Assembly: GCA_907164885.2 (NCBI GenBank)
Contig: OU015497.1
Span: 70,526,472 to 70,590,471 of the forward strand
Source of the DNA: Dolomedes plantarius
Taxonomy: Eukaryota; Arthropoda; Arachnida; Araneae; Dolomedidae
Direction: 5' to 3'
Length of the DNA stretch: 64,000 nt
How positions within the stretch are numbered: the stretch's first letter is position 1; each line of letters opens with the position of its first letter. Positions 47,808 to 63,777 of the stretch are shown here, piece after piece. The notes below the pieces were generated by a model. The model made no database searches, was not told the origin of the DNA, and saw only the letters and a program-made list of their open reading frames with translations. The position numbers and the translations under genes are program-made.

Positions 47808-48300
47808 GACGCCTATAGCATTCTTCTTAAGGCCTAAGTAATTCACCTAAGTAATTCACCTAAGGCCTAAGTAATTCACCTTGTAATTCACCTAAGGCCA
47901 CTTTGATTATTCACCCTGGTCTCCTTCCCCTTTTTTAACTCTCCCCCGAACATCTTCTAAATTTTAATTTACATTTGCCGTTGCTTCTGGTTCTGACCTG
48001 CGTTTTTTTGATGGATCGACCTCAAGACTATCCTTACTAATTTTTGCTTAATCGTCTGCTACCGTAATTTTTTTTAAAATAAAACCTGCCACATTATTTA
48101 CTTATTTATTTTTTGCTAGTATTAGTATTATTTATTTTTATTTATTTATTATTATTATTATTATTAATATTTTTATTATTATTCTAAATTTCAAGTCAAC
48201 ACTTTTCTTTTAATCCTGAGAACGGAAGTATAGCCACAAAAAACTATCCATACCGAGGATATGGAGCCCTGTTCTCTGGTGCCTCGTTAATGTACCATGT
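47808..48300 (+). other. LINE 3' untranslated region
   Basis: Starts with four imperfect repeats of CCTAAGTAATTCA and continues without reading frames to the TCTATG tail. Confidence 0.7.
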
Positions 48301-48329
48301 CTATGTCTATGTCTACGGTAACACTTGGG

Positions 48330-48588
48330 TACAAACATGGATATACCATTTGGAAGGGAATTTTATAAGCTTTAATTTTTGGGTTTGACAATTTTCTGTG
48401 CCACACCCTGTTTTCGAGATAAACGCTGAAAACTGAAAAAAGTGACCTTTGGACCCCCGCGGCGCCTGAAATCGAGGGGACTTTATTAGGCGTTGTTCAG
48501 GGGACAAACCCCTACACATTCCTGAAAAAATCTCAACCCCTTCATTTAATGCGAAATGAAAACCTAATTTGACTGGACTATAACCCCC
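48330..48588 (-). repeat. Right terminal inverted repeat, outer part
   Basis: Inverted copy of the outer left arm, including GGTATATCCATGTTTGTACC and CATTAAATGAAGGGGTTGAG on the minus strand, ending at the shared AGTCCAGTCAAATTAG. Confidence 0.75.
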
Positions 48589-48590
48589 TC

Positions 48591-50953
<2,363 letters not shown>

Positions 50954-51050
50954 GCTCTTGAGTTAAGGTTTTCAGTTAGAGGTTACTTATTTATAAGAAA
51001 GTTGGGATGAAGTCTTATAATAAGAGAATGCAAATATATGTCTTGTGATT

Positions 51051-51102
51051 TAAAGTGTTTCTATATAACACATGTATGCATGTGTTATATAGAAACACTT
51101 TA
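51051..51102. repeat. Perfect 24-bp palindrome with 4-base loop
   Basis: TAAAGTGTTTCTATATAACA plus CATG, loop TATG, then the exact reverse complement. It could extrude as a cruciform or fold as RNA. It is followed by an imperfect GTGTAACTGTGTTTA repeat. No gene adjoins it. Confidence 0.9.
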
Positions 51103-51319
51103 GTGTAACTGTGTTTACTGTGTAACTCAGTGTAACTGTGTTTAAAAAAATAAAAAAAGGATTTATAGGTGAAAAATAAGTATTTCTCTTCAATTCACTT
51201 TTATCTCTTTAACGTTACATCCTTCAATACCTTGTGCAACAGTCATATGTCTTATGACTGTGTAATAATGTTTCTAGGTAAGGAGCTCTTCAATGTAGCG
51301 TAATCTGGAATAAGACATA

Positions 51320-51584
51320 TTGGGTCATCCAATAAGTAATGTGTTTTTTTTTGTCCTTATTGGTCAAAATGAATGATGCAATGGTTTACATTTATCACAG
51401 GATTTTAAAAATTTGTATTATTTATTATATATATTTTGCTGGTACTCTATTCACATTTATTATTGGTATACAATATATACCGATATAATAAATTATACAG
51501 ATTGTAAGTTCAGGCAATAAATGTAAAATATTGTGTCATCAATTTTGACCAATAAGAAAATTCAGCACTTATGGGATGACCCAA
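51320..51584. mobile_element. Mariner-type MITE (265 bp)
   Basis: Ends TTGGGTCATCCAATAAGTAA and, on the minus strand, TTGGGTCATCCCATAAGTGC, with the arms extending through TTATTGGTCAAAA. TA lies at 51318-51319 and 51585-51586. TTGGGTCATCC-type termini are typical of mariner elements. Non-coding; presumably mobilised in trans. Confidence 0.85.
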
Positions 51585-51586
51585 TA

Positions 51587-52365
51587 TTAGTGCTTATCGA
51601 TAAAGAGTTCGCTTTACAGCTATTAATAAAGTTATAACATATGCAATGAAATAAACACGTGCATAGAAAAGTTTTTATTTTTAAAAACCTACAATTTCAA
51701 TAACACAAAAATCTTCATAAAAGAATTTTTATGATAAAAGCAATAGCAATAAATTATAAATTCCTAGACACATTCTTAGGAAAAGTGGCCTTTTTAATAC
51801 TGATTTCAGTGCTTACAAAGCTAAGTTGGGTTTGTGTTAACACCGTAATACGTAAGAACTGTAGATTTATCTGTGAATTTACGGAATGAAAAATAATGAA
51901 AATTCAATTCTTAAATGTATTATATAAGATTATTGAAACACGATTCCAAGGGAGTATTGGTAGAGATTAAATATTCAATTTTGCAGTATACTTCAAGAGA
52001 TAGTCTGCAAAGATAATTTTAAACTGTACGGGCGGATATATCCGCACATAATACATGGTGAGATTCCTAACTCCTTTTCTTTAGATTCCTCAGGTTTTCT
52101 ATAGAGATTAAATGTTTTATACTGAAGTGAAATCCAAGAGATAACACTGAAAGAAAACTTTAAATTCGGTTTGAATTTAGTATATTGGATTTAAGGTAGC
52201 TATTAAGCTGTAAACTAAGTGAATAGTTTTTATTTCATTGTATTTCAGCGTAAATGTTTTGGGGGTTTGATAAGGTAAAAATAGACACAGTCAACAAAAA
52301 CGAGTAGTTACATAATTTTTCGATGCAGGTCAGTGATGAGAAGACATGCTGGATAATTAAATATC

Positions 52366-52369
<4 letters not shown>
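51587..52369. other. AT-rich interval without recognised genes
   Basis: Nothing supported. Confidence 0.5.

Positions 52370-52438
<69 letters not shown>
52370..52438. repeat. (TA)n microsatellite
   Basis: About 70 bases of TA. Confidence 0.95.
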
Positions 52439-52441
<3 letters not shown>

Positions 52442-53190
52442 GACTTTTAAATGTGCTAAACATTATTTGACACCAATTCTCACTTAATTACTGGAGATAA
52501 AGTCTTTAACCTTGGTCCTCTAAGAACTTAAAATTCCTTGACCCGTGACCCAAGAAGTTCATTAATTCATTTCTCATTTGACGGTCGGCTGCACTGTGTG
52601 AATTAAAGGTCTGTTATTATGCCTCTGTGTATTGTTTCCCTTGTATAGTCTTTTTGCTGAACTCCGGTGTCCTAAGTGACAGTATGTTATATCTGTGATC
52701 TGTAAAAAGCAAATAAACTTGTACCACAACTATCTGTGCTAGCATTGGACGAAAAACAAAAACATATTTAAAATAAGTGGATTTTTAAAAAAGTTAATGA
52801 GCAATATGACCAAAGTTACAATTGTTAGTACTTGGGTGGCTTGGTTCCGATATATGTGTGCTGCCATTCGTGATGACATCTACAGACTTCTGAATTCAAC
52901 TTTAGAGGCTTACAAGACCTCGGAATTTATGATTCGGGCTTTCACTTTGATGAAATTTTCCATTTCAGTAAAGATGCACCCATTATGACAAATCTTCATC
53001 ACAGAGGAAGATTGAACGCAGTAAGTAGTAATGAGTTTTGGCACAGTGCATTCTGATCCTCGCCCAGTAGGAAATATGTTGATACACAAAGGACTTACGA
53101 AAAAATATGTCAGTCAGTTTTTCAGACCTATTCGTGAAAATCATTTTGCTACAGGTATCAAACAGTCAAGTTTACTATTACTCCCATGTA

Positions 53191-53197
<7 letters not shown>
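52439..53197 (+). other. Possible LTR-like segment and decayed frame
   Basis: GC-richer than its surroundings, bounded by TA arrays. Starts TTGTGACTTTTAAATGTG and has AATAAA near 52710, as an LTR would. From 52797 one frame with three stops reads WVAWFRYMCAAIRDDIYRLL and, later, DPRPVGNMLIHKGLTKKYVS. I cannot assign a family. Perhaps an LTR plus the start of an internal region, or an unrelated relic. Confidence 0.25.

Positions 53198-53225
<28 letters not shown>
53198..53225. repeat. (TA)n microsatellite
   Basis: Short TA run. Confidence 0.95.

Positions 53226-56056
<2,831 letters not shown>

Positions 56057-56104
<48 letters not shown>
56057..56104. repeat. (TA)n microsatellite
   Basis: About 48 bases of TA. 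Confidence 0.95.
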
Positions 56105-56113
<9 letters not shown>

Positions 56114-57235
56114 AAACTTTCTAACGGTAATTTCGAAACAGGTTAGCAAATACACTTAGACTTTGATGGTGGAGGAGGCGAAAATCTTTGAATGTATGGA
56201 AATTCAGATCACTCAAAGTGTAAAAATTATTGAATTGCTTTTATCCTCTTCATAAAGTTAAAAAGTTCGTATTTTCTAAATAAAGTAAACATCATAATCT
56301 TTATATATAACGTTTTATAGTTTTATTTTATTGTATTTATATTTATTATTTTGCGGATGTTTAAATATCTTACCTTTTAATTAATTTTCTATCTTGCTCA
56401 GTAATATTGAACTATCTAATATATAAAAGATAGCACAAAAGAGTACGTATGTAACTGTATACATTCCCGTTTTTCTGAAAACATTACATAATCTGAAGGT
56501 TCTGTTGACACTCATCCATGTGGGCTATGGCAAAAAATTCGTATGACTTCAAACTGTTGTGTCCTAGGTCAAAAAAATGGTATTTTGATCGAGATATCAA
56601 ACAGTATTTTACAGGATATTATAGAATGTGTGACGTCATGTGACCATAAACCTGTTATTCCACATTGTTAGATTTTCAACAAAAGTAACTTGCTTTATCA
56701 TTGTGTAGATAAAACTTATATTTAAACTAAGAAAATATTGAATTAACCATCGAATTTGATATGAATTCAATAAGTTTTTCCAAACACAATCATAATTTTA
56801 CGAAATGCATAACAACATGTTTTTTGGAGGCCTGTGGAATTAAATTAAAGTGTTTTAGGTTTCACTATCTCCCTCGTGTTTCCTTTGAAATGTTTCCTTT
56901 GCTATTTTCTGAATTCACGAATGCAGACATACAGTGTTCATGTATCATGATTGAGTATTAGGTTTATGATATTTTTAAGGTATATTATCCACGTATTTTT
57001 CTTTTATTTATGTATGCTCATGAATGTTTAAAAAGATAAAATTCGATTTATGAATCATGAGGTAAAATTTTATTATAATATGAGGAATGGTGATTCAGTC
57101 ACAAAACTGTTTGGCAATATAGGTATTACTTTTATATTTGTTATTTACCTATAACATGATTGACTCCCTGTTTTTTATCCATTTAGAAAAGCAGAGTTAT
57201 TTTTTAGAGGCACTAAGGCAACTCTTTCGTCCACA
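56105..57235. other. AT-rich interval without recognised genes
   Basis: Nothing supported. Confidence 0.5.
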
Positions 57236-57239
57236 TTGA

Positions 57240-57663
57240 GGTTGTTGTGCACTAACTCTATTGGATTCGCTCACCTCAGTGTTAAAGCATCGAGATAAGT
57301 TGTCTACTATTTACAGCTACATAAATGCTGATAACCAAATAAAAATAGTATTTTCAGTTTCAGGTAGCCTAAATTTTTCTGTCCTTTTCAACAGGATTCA
57401 TTTTATAAATTTCGTCCACCAAAGGTACTGATGAGCATTTAAAACACACTATAAAATATTTTTTCCTGAATAATTTAAATTTTAGAATTTTATTTGCAGT
57501 TAAAAAAAATAAAAATGCCCCAAAGTGTAAAATGTCTTTCTCTATTACGGAGTACAATTCAAAAACATATATATCTACATTCAAGGTGGCAATCCTTGGC
57601 CAAATTTTCTCCATAGTTAAACATCGAGATGAGCGAATTCAATAGGGTTAGTACACAACAGCC
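57240..57663. mobile_element. TTAA-type MITE, copy 3 (most complete)
   Basis: 424 bases. Left end GTTGTTGTGCACTAACTCTA then TTGGATTCGCTCACCTC, right end on the minus strand GGCTGTTGTGTACTAACCCT then ATTGAATTCGCTCATCTC. Flanks are TTGA (57236-57239) and TCAA (57664-57667), each one change from TTAA. The interior matches copies 1 and 2. No coding capacity. Confidence 0.8.
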
Positions 57664-57839
57664 TCAATTTCAAGCGTAAAATTTGAAAGGGCTATAAAGA
57701 CATAACTCTGCAATTGAATCTTTTGGTTTAGTTTTAAATACAACACTTATTCCTTAACACCCTATATATCTTTTTCAAAGTATTTCTTCAAATTCAACAA
57801 CTACGCCATCGATATGTAATGTTGAAATACAGGTTGTGG

Positions 57840-58662
57840 GAAACCAGGCAGACACATGTGCAACTAGAATGCGCTTAAATATTTACGTAATTAGGTACAT
57901 CGTTTTTATATACGTAGTTGAAACATGTAGTACATACATACAATGGTAGTTAATTTTTCCAGATATCAAACCATAAGAACATTGCTATGTTTTTTTTATT
58001 TTTTCCAAAGCTGTTATTTCCATTTAGATTACATTAACTAATCAGAAAAGCATTCATGAAAAGAAACTATTTGCCATCTTTCCATTTCAAATTTATTAAT
58101 ACTATCTGGACTAACGCTTTCTCTCTTCCTTGTTTAGAGTGTTATTTAAGTGGATATTCTTAGCAACCATCATTTTAGGTCCCTAAATAAAGTATTGATA
58201 AACGACATTTTCCCATTCCTATACTAATAAAAGATACATCATAACTGTGTGAAACCAGGCAGACATAGCTGCAACTGGAAAGCGTTTGAAGATTTAAGTA
58301 ATTAGGTACATCGTTGTTATATACGTAGTTAAAACATGTAGTACATACATGGCGTGAAAGTTAATTTTTCCAGCTATCCAACCAGAAGAACATAGCTAAG
58401 AGTTTTTATTTGTTCCAAACTGTAATTTCCATTTAGCTTTCATTAACTAATCGGAAAAGCATTCATGAAAAGAAACTATTTGTCATCTTTCCATTTCAAA
58501 CTTATTAATACTATCTAGACTAACGCTTTCTCTCGCACGTGCTCTAGAGTGTCGCTTAAGTGGATATTCTTTCTAGTTAGCAACCATCATTTCAGTTACC
58601 TAAAGAAAGTATTGATAAACGACATTTTCCCCATTCCTATACTAATAAAAGATACATCATAA
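57840..58662. repeat. Tandem duplication, two units of 411 bp
   Basis: GAAACCAGGCAGACA starts at 57840 and 58251, and similarity persists to the shared CCTATACTAATAAAAGATAC. Units differ by many substitutions and small indels, so the duplication is old. Confidence 0.85.
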
Positions 58663-60169
58663 ATGTTTACACAGAGTTATAAGCTTTTATTTTGTGAAAC
58701 AATTTTCTCCGGCTGAAGGGAATGTACATTCCAGTTATCTAATGCAACAATTTCCTCCCCCGTTTTACGATTTTCTGTGAATACAAACAGGCCAATTCTT
58801 CGGAAAAATAACATTTTTATCATTTTATTGCCGAGTAATACCTGGAAAAAGCATCTGTGGTTGGCAGTGACATGTGTAATAATAGTAAATCCCGAGCCTT
58901 CTTATTCCCTTTCATCTATCAGATATTTCTCTTAACATCTGTCACGTTCATGCGAAAGTGACAGCCAGTGTTCTTTTCTTGGGCATAATACGAGCGCATT
59001 ACAAGTTTCTACCCACTGCTTTCACATCCGTGAAAATGTACTAGAATAATTTTTAATTCGTGAGCGACAGTTTCGAAGTAAATAGTTAAGAAACAATTGT
59101 TATCAACTTTAAGTGGCTTACTTTATTTATTTTGCATCATGCCATACTTATTAAGCGTTTAGGATTAATTAAAATGCGCATAGATCTGAATATTTAAAAT
59201 TAAATTAAATCAACTGAGTTTGCAACGTGTAATGTTAATTTGAAATACTTTAATTGTATATTTTCACTAGTTTTGGTAATTAAGTATAGTTTTAGATTTA
59301 AAGTTAATATTTGCATCATTTATTTGGGATTTAAATCAATATCTCATATGAAGAGCATTAAAGTTTTTAATCTGCATTTGAATTATTGAGGCGTTAATCA
59401 TAACATATATTGGCCTCTAAAATGCACGGATTTAATCTCAAGATATTGTAATTTCATTTTAGAAATTTAATTAGAACAAAATTTATTTTTATGGATTTAG
59501 CTGAATAATCCTTTGTTATAAAAAAGATAGAAGTTTATTAAATTTATAAATAATACAGAGACTTATATCAATATTATATAATCTTAATACGGAAAAGAAT
59601 GTTTTAGATATACTTATTGAAGAGAAAAATCCAACGTACAAGTAATTTTAACATTCGGAAAGTATCGTATGAAAATCTGTAACATATCCATTAATTAAAA
59701 ATGTTTATGCAATTTTATACAATGTCTGTCACTTTTTAAGTAAAAATTTTTATATATGGACTTTTTGTATTTTCGTAGTAAACCTTAAGGGAAATTTATC
59801 TCTCCTATCATATAGTGGTTATAATCGTGAGCTCCCACAAAGTGGGAGACTTCAGATAAAGAGTTTGTGCTGCCAAACTTCTCTTTTCAGTTCTTCTGGT
59901 ACATCTCGGAGGTAGTCTCCTGTGTGTACATATAAATCTATCTGTTTGCCCTCTGAAGTAAATCAATATAACAGAGTAATATTTCAGGCCTCTAATTTGA
60001 GGGTTCTAGTAGCCGTTCTTATGTAAACCTGTTTAAATATTGATCAGTAAAGAGTGCAAATAGTTTTTATTTACTGCTGATCTGCTATGTTAATTCGTCT
60101 GGGTAAGCTGTTGTTTTTTTTACATTTGGGTAAACCACTGTCTAACTCTTACAAGACACACGTGAAAAA
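58663..60169. other. AT-rich interval without recognised genes
   Basis: About 1.5 kb. A small hairpin GAGCTCCCACAAAGTGGGAG lies near 59830; otherwise nothing. Confidence 0.5.
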
Positions 60170-60359
60170 AAAGTAAAAAGCCAACTTCTTAATATTCCCC
60201 AATCAACTCAAAGTGGACGGCTACATATGTTTCGATCCAGTCAATAGATCATCATCACGCCAAGAAGCAATGGTGTGATGGTCACTATGAACGATTCACA
60301 AATGCATAGGCTCACTGAAATCTTTGATATAAATAATTGACTGAAAAATTCTAGTAGAA

Positions 60360-61084
60360 CTTTGCTTGGGACGTAGCGGGATTTCTCAGAAGGAGAGAAA
60401 TTTTAATGTCCCCTTGACCACATACTGGACATACCCCTTAACGAAGCTAGCAGATGAAGTGAAAAAAGAGAAGAGAGAATAATAATTATGTCAGAATTGG
60501 AATTCAGATCTTTAAGATTTCTTTTTTAGGAACTATTTAAGTTTTGCCTAACGGGGTTTTTGATGGAAGCGATCGCATCTGCTGAAATATGTATGAGGGT
60601 CTTCTTTTTCAGCAAGAGATGTTTTGGTAAATTTCAAGTCACACTCAATCTGAGAAGTCAACTTAACTAGAGACAGTGGTAAGATTTTAAAGAAATTTAA
60701 ACCTAGTTGTAGTATATACCCTTTTTGGTTATTGGATAAATAGGTGAAGACAAATTCTTTTGAGGATCGGATTTAGAATTAGAGAAGACAGGATTAGATA
60801 AAGAATAATGTTTTTGAGAAGAGAGGTTAATTTTCTTATTTAGTAAGCTAATAGTAAACTTAAATAAATAAACTTACAGTAAGCCAATTATTACGGGAAT
60901 GTCCATATAAAAATATAAAAGATAGCCTAATTTTAATAGTTATCTGAGTAAATTTAAAAATAATTTTAAAAATTCGGTTATCCTCAGTGATTTTACTAAG
61001 CGTTCTATACCTCCTCCCATTTCTAATTGTATTCTTTCTACACCCTATCAACAGTTTATAAACATAATTTCTTTTTTGGCACAT
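60360..61084 (-). pseudogene. Penelope-like polyprotein, N-terminal part, broken
   Basis: Minus-strand segments, with several stops, read RNNWLTVSLF, LQLGLNFFKILPLSLVKLTS, SLAEKEDPHTYFSRCDRFHQ and NPVRQNLNSS followed by LKDLNSNSDIIII. These match my knowledge of the region before the reverse transcriptase in Penelope-like proteins. Non-functional, and inverted relative to its own downstream half. Confidence 0.55.
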
Positions 61085-61834
61085 TGTTTCTAGCTTTTAT
61101 ACTGCTACTAATCCCGCAGCTTACTTATCAGTTATTAATCTTTCCCCTTATATCCCAATATTACTCTCAATGTTAAAATGCCATACGAATTTCTTTAAAA
61201 AAAACAAAAATATATCTTCTGATAATGGAAGCATGGTATCTCTAGATGTTAAATCATTCTTCACTGATAAGGAGCACTTGACTGTTTAAAACCTATACTT
61301 TAGGAATTCCATTATATAGATAATGAAATTAAAGAATATATTACTTTATCTAAACTATCCATTATCTTATAGACAGCTTATGGACTTTACTTTAACTAAG
61401 TTGTGATTGCTTTTAGAATTCATAATTAAAGTTAAAAGGTGTTTGTTCAACACCTTTTAACTTTAATTAGGTATCCTATAAGCAGTTTGAGGGACTTTCT
61501 ATGATTAATCCTTTATACCCCTTTTATGTGACCTCTGCATGCATTAATTCGAAGAAAAACTCTTCAAATTAATCCAGTTTAAACGTTCGGTGAGATGCGT
61601 TGATGGTACGCTTATTCTGGTAGATAACCCTTTTGATCTTTCCGATATCTTAAAAACTGTTAACTATATAAATCCGCATAACCAGTTTACTTATGAAGAT
61701 GAGAAAAATAACAAACTTCCTTTTCTCGATGTTTTAGTTTCTAAATCGGAGTCTAGTTTCAACACTTGCGTGTGGGAAGTTCCCTGTTTTCATTACCTTA
61801 GTTTGCTGAACATTCAAATGCTGAAAATCAGTAC
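61085..61834 (+). pseudogene. Penelope-like reverse transcriptase, broken
   Basis: Shows NISSDNGSMVSLDVKSFFTD, the typical SLDVKSLFTN motif of this clade, then after frame changes DNEIKEYITLS and the catalytic region RCVDGTLILVDNPFDLSDIL, in which the usual YVDD has become CVDG. It continues as TYEDEKNNKLPFLDVLVSKS, again diagnostic of Penelope. The segment with the PMG-type motif is lost around 61440. The loss of the second catalytic aspartate and multiple stops make it inactive. Confidence 0.8.
61423..61469. repeat. Perfect 21-bp hairpin inside the Penelope relic
   Basis: TAATTAAAGTTAAAAGGTGT plus T, a 5-base loop TGTTC, then the exact reverse complement. It interrupts the reverse transcriptase between fingers/palm motifs. 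Confidence 0.9.
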
Positions 61835-61893
61835 ATTCAAATTAAATACAACGGTCAATGTATGCAATTAATGACAAAAAAATAAATAAATAA

Positions 61894-61949
<56 letters not shown>

Positions 61950-62628
61950 AATACGACGATCAATGTATACAATTGATGTAAAAAAAAAATGCACATAAAA
62001 AAATCGTAAGGGATATTTTTATAGACAAAATAATGTAGAAGAAAATATTCAAATTAAATGTAATAGGACATACTAAAGAATATAGTACAGTTAATGTAGT
62101 ACAGTTTGAGGAACATAATTTCTTTTATTGTATTTTAATGTTTTTTTTTAGATAATGTCCAATCGTCTGCCGCATTAGCAAGAAAAAAATATTTTTTTGT
62201 CTATTTAGTTGTTATGCACGTGACGATAAATTTATTTAAAGAACCAGAAGAAGAAATCACGTGATCAGCATTTAATAAATTAAATTCTAAAAATTAGTCT
62301 TTAAAAATTCCCCAAAAATCAGAAAATGGAGGTAAATATTCGAAAAAGATCTCATTTTAAAGGATTGTTTATGATAATTCTCGGAATATAAATTTTATAA
62401 CCCTCAATTTATTATTTTAAATGCAAACTTAAAAAAGTTACTAAAACAGCTTAAAATTTAATTTTAAAAAATCGAAGAACAATTTTACAAAAATCTTTCT
62501 TATTGCACCCCTACACTATAAGATGAATCGCCATGCAAAATTTCAGTCCTTTAGGTGCAGCGGTTTGGTTTATGTGTTGTATGCCAGTCAGTCAATCAGT
62601 CAGTTACGGAACTGTTTTATATATATAG
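61835..62628 (+). mobile_element. ACTAGC-type element, second family, copy 2 (5'-truncated)
   Basis: Collinear with 16720-17478 from AAATTAAATACAACGGTCAA to TCAGTCAGTTACGGAACTG, but the ACTAGC start is missing. A TA array (61896-61946) has grown at the position of a TATATTTATAATA in the other copy. Confidence 0.7.
61896..61946. repeat. (AATA)n and (TA)n microsatellite
   Basis: Several AATA units followed by about 45 bases of TA, inside the ACTAGC-type element. Confidence 0.95.
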
Positions 62629-63432
62629 ACAAGGAACTCACCATTATCGAGATGTGACGATATTTTCTACACTAAACTCTATTTATTATAACAACTATTA
62701 TACCACATAAATACCGCACTGCAACGGGGAATTTATCGTGCGTATTAATCCAGGTAGATATAATACGAAGACCCTGTGAAAAATTAGCCACGCCACAGCT
62801 TGCACAATTCGTCCCACCCACCTTTCTGTCTTGAGTTTAATTCCAAACGCCTTCGGTAAGCTGGATAATATCCGGCTGCTGTACGGCAAGGCGATCTTCA
62901 CTTCTTCATTTTTTTTCATTCAATGCTCACCTTCGTCATGCCTTGCCCCGTGGCGTTCGCCGCCTGACTGTCGCACTTGTACTCTATCCACGAGGATTCC
63001 CAACTAGTAGAAAAATGCCTCTCATTTGCACTCGCTTGTTTCTTCTTCAAACGGCAATTTATTTAAAGCAGAGGGCGGGGGCGGTGTTAATTTTGATTCA
63101 ATACCTCACACGTGTTCAGAAAACATTTTTCTGTCTCTATGCCACCTCATGCCTAAGCCAAAAGACTACAAGCTTTTTTGACTTACGTTTATCGTACATT
63201 ACTTTTATATTTGGACCCCCTATTCTCTTGATACAGAAAATAATTTTTTTTAAATCTTTAGTAGTAAGTAGAAGTTTTAACTCTTCGATCGTTGACAAAG
63301 CCGTAAAAAAAATCAGCCCGTCCGATACGGAGTCTATTCTCTCCCTTTTTACACATTGTTTGCCGGTACCAAGTAAACTCGTGTTTTTGCACACTATGTT
63401 GAAGACAATTTATGAGTTAAATCCATGGATCA
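62629..63432 (+). other. Unidentified region with 165-codon frame
   Basis: The longest frame (62943-63440) starts MPRGVRRLTVALVLYPRG, is rich in hydrophobic residues and has no domain I recognise; composition is richer in G+C from 62820 to 63100. Antisense frames are equally long. Could be a decayed element or exon; no function is proposed. Confidence 0.25.
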
Positions 63433-63736
63433 ATCTATGAAATCCCTAAAATAAATTTCTATTGTTGTACACATAACCTTTTCTATTATCTGAATGAGTT
63501 TCAGGCAAATACTCACATTTTATCGTTTGTGCAATGTCAGACCCTAAATAAAGAAAACATATTTCGAAAAATAAAAATACCTGAATCTATGAAATTCCTA
63601 AAATAAATGTCTTGTAGTACACATGACTTTTACTATGACGTGAATGAGTTTGTAGAAAATCCTCACATTTTATCATTTGTGCAATCTCAGACCCTAAATA
63701 AAGAAAACATATTTCGAAAAATAAAAATGCTTTATG
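63433..63736. repeat. Tandem duplication, two units of 152 bp
   Basis: ATCTATGAAATCCCTAAAAT starts at 63433 and 63585, and both units share ACCCTAAATAAAGAAAACAT then ATTTCGAAAAATAAAAAT. They are about 90% alike by eye, suggesting recent origin. Confidence 0.88.
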
Positions 63737-63777
63737 TTATTCCAAAATTTCAGTCTTTTCTGGGGATTCCGGTATAT

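Larger units (their letters stand above)
47066..48314 (+). mobile_element. Jockey-type LINE, 5'-truncated, with 15-bp target duplication
   Basis: 1249 bases flanked by direct repeats ACGGTAACACTTGGG at 47051-47065 and 48315-48329. The 3' end carries a short TCTATG repeat tail (ACCATGTCTATGTCTATGTC). 5' truncation inside the reverse transcriptase, the tail and the target duplication are hallmarks of target-primed reverse transcription. The insertion splits the right arm of the large element, so it is the younger event. Confidence 0.9.
43446..48590 (-). mobile_element. Large element with about 700-bp inverted repeats carrying a PIN-like family gene
   Basis: The left arm (43446 to about 44196) begins AGTCCAGTCAAATTAGCTCA; the right arm, interrupted by a LINE, runs from about 46606 to 47065 and from 48315 to about 48588, ending in the inverted TAATTTGACTGGACT. 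Shared landmarks include GTTTTCGAGATATGAGCCGT, CAAACTTCCTCTTCTAACTC, CATTTTACAAGC-like and ACTACAAGTGTTC. The central 2.4 kb encodes a broken gene in minus orientation and a Tc1 terminal relic. Without the LINE the element is about 3.9 kb. The gene filling the space between the arms suggests it belongs to the element. No target duplication could be defined. Confidence 0.7.
60170..61834. mobile_element. Penelope-like element with inverted 5' portion
   Basis: The left part (60170-61084) carries N-terminal sequence on the minus strand, the right part (61085-61834) the reverse transcriptase on the plus strand, joined head to head. The left end includes TACATATGTTTCGATCCAGT then CAATAGATCATCATC, which I associate with Penelope terminal regions. 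The endonuclease-coding 3' part is missing and is replaced by an ACTAGC-type element at 61835. Confidence 0.7.

Noticed and set aside
61835..62628. Genuine 3' part of the Penelope element
   Set aside because: This stretch matches the ACTAGC-type repeat at 16711-17478, so it is a separate element replacing the endonuclease end.
62943..63440. 165-codon frame considered as a gene
   Set aside because: Antisense frames are comparable and no motif is recognisable.
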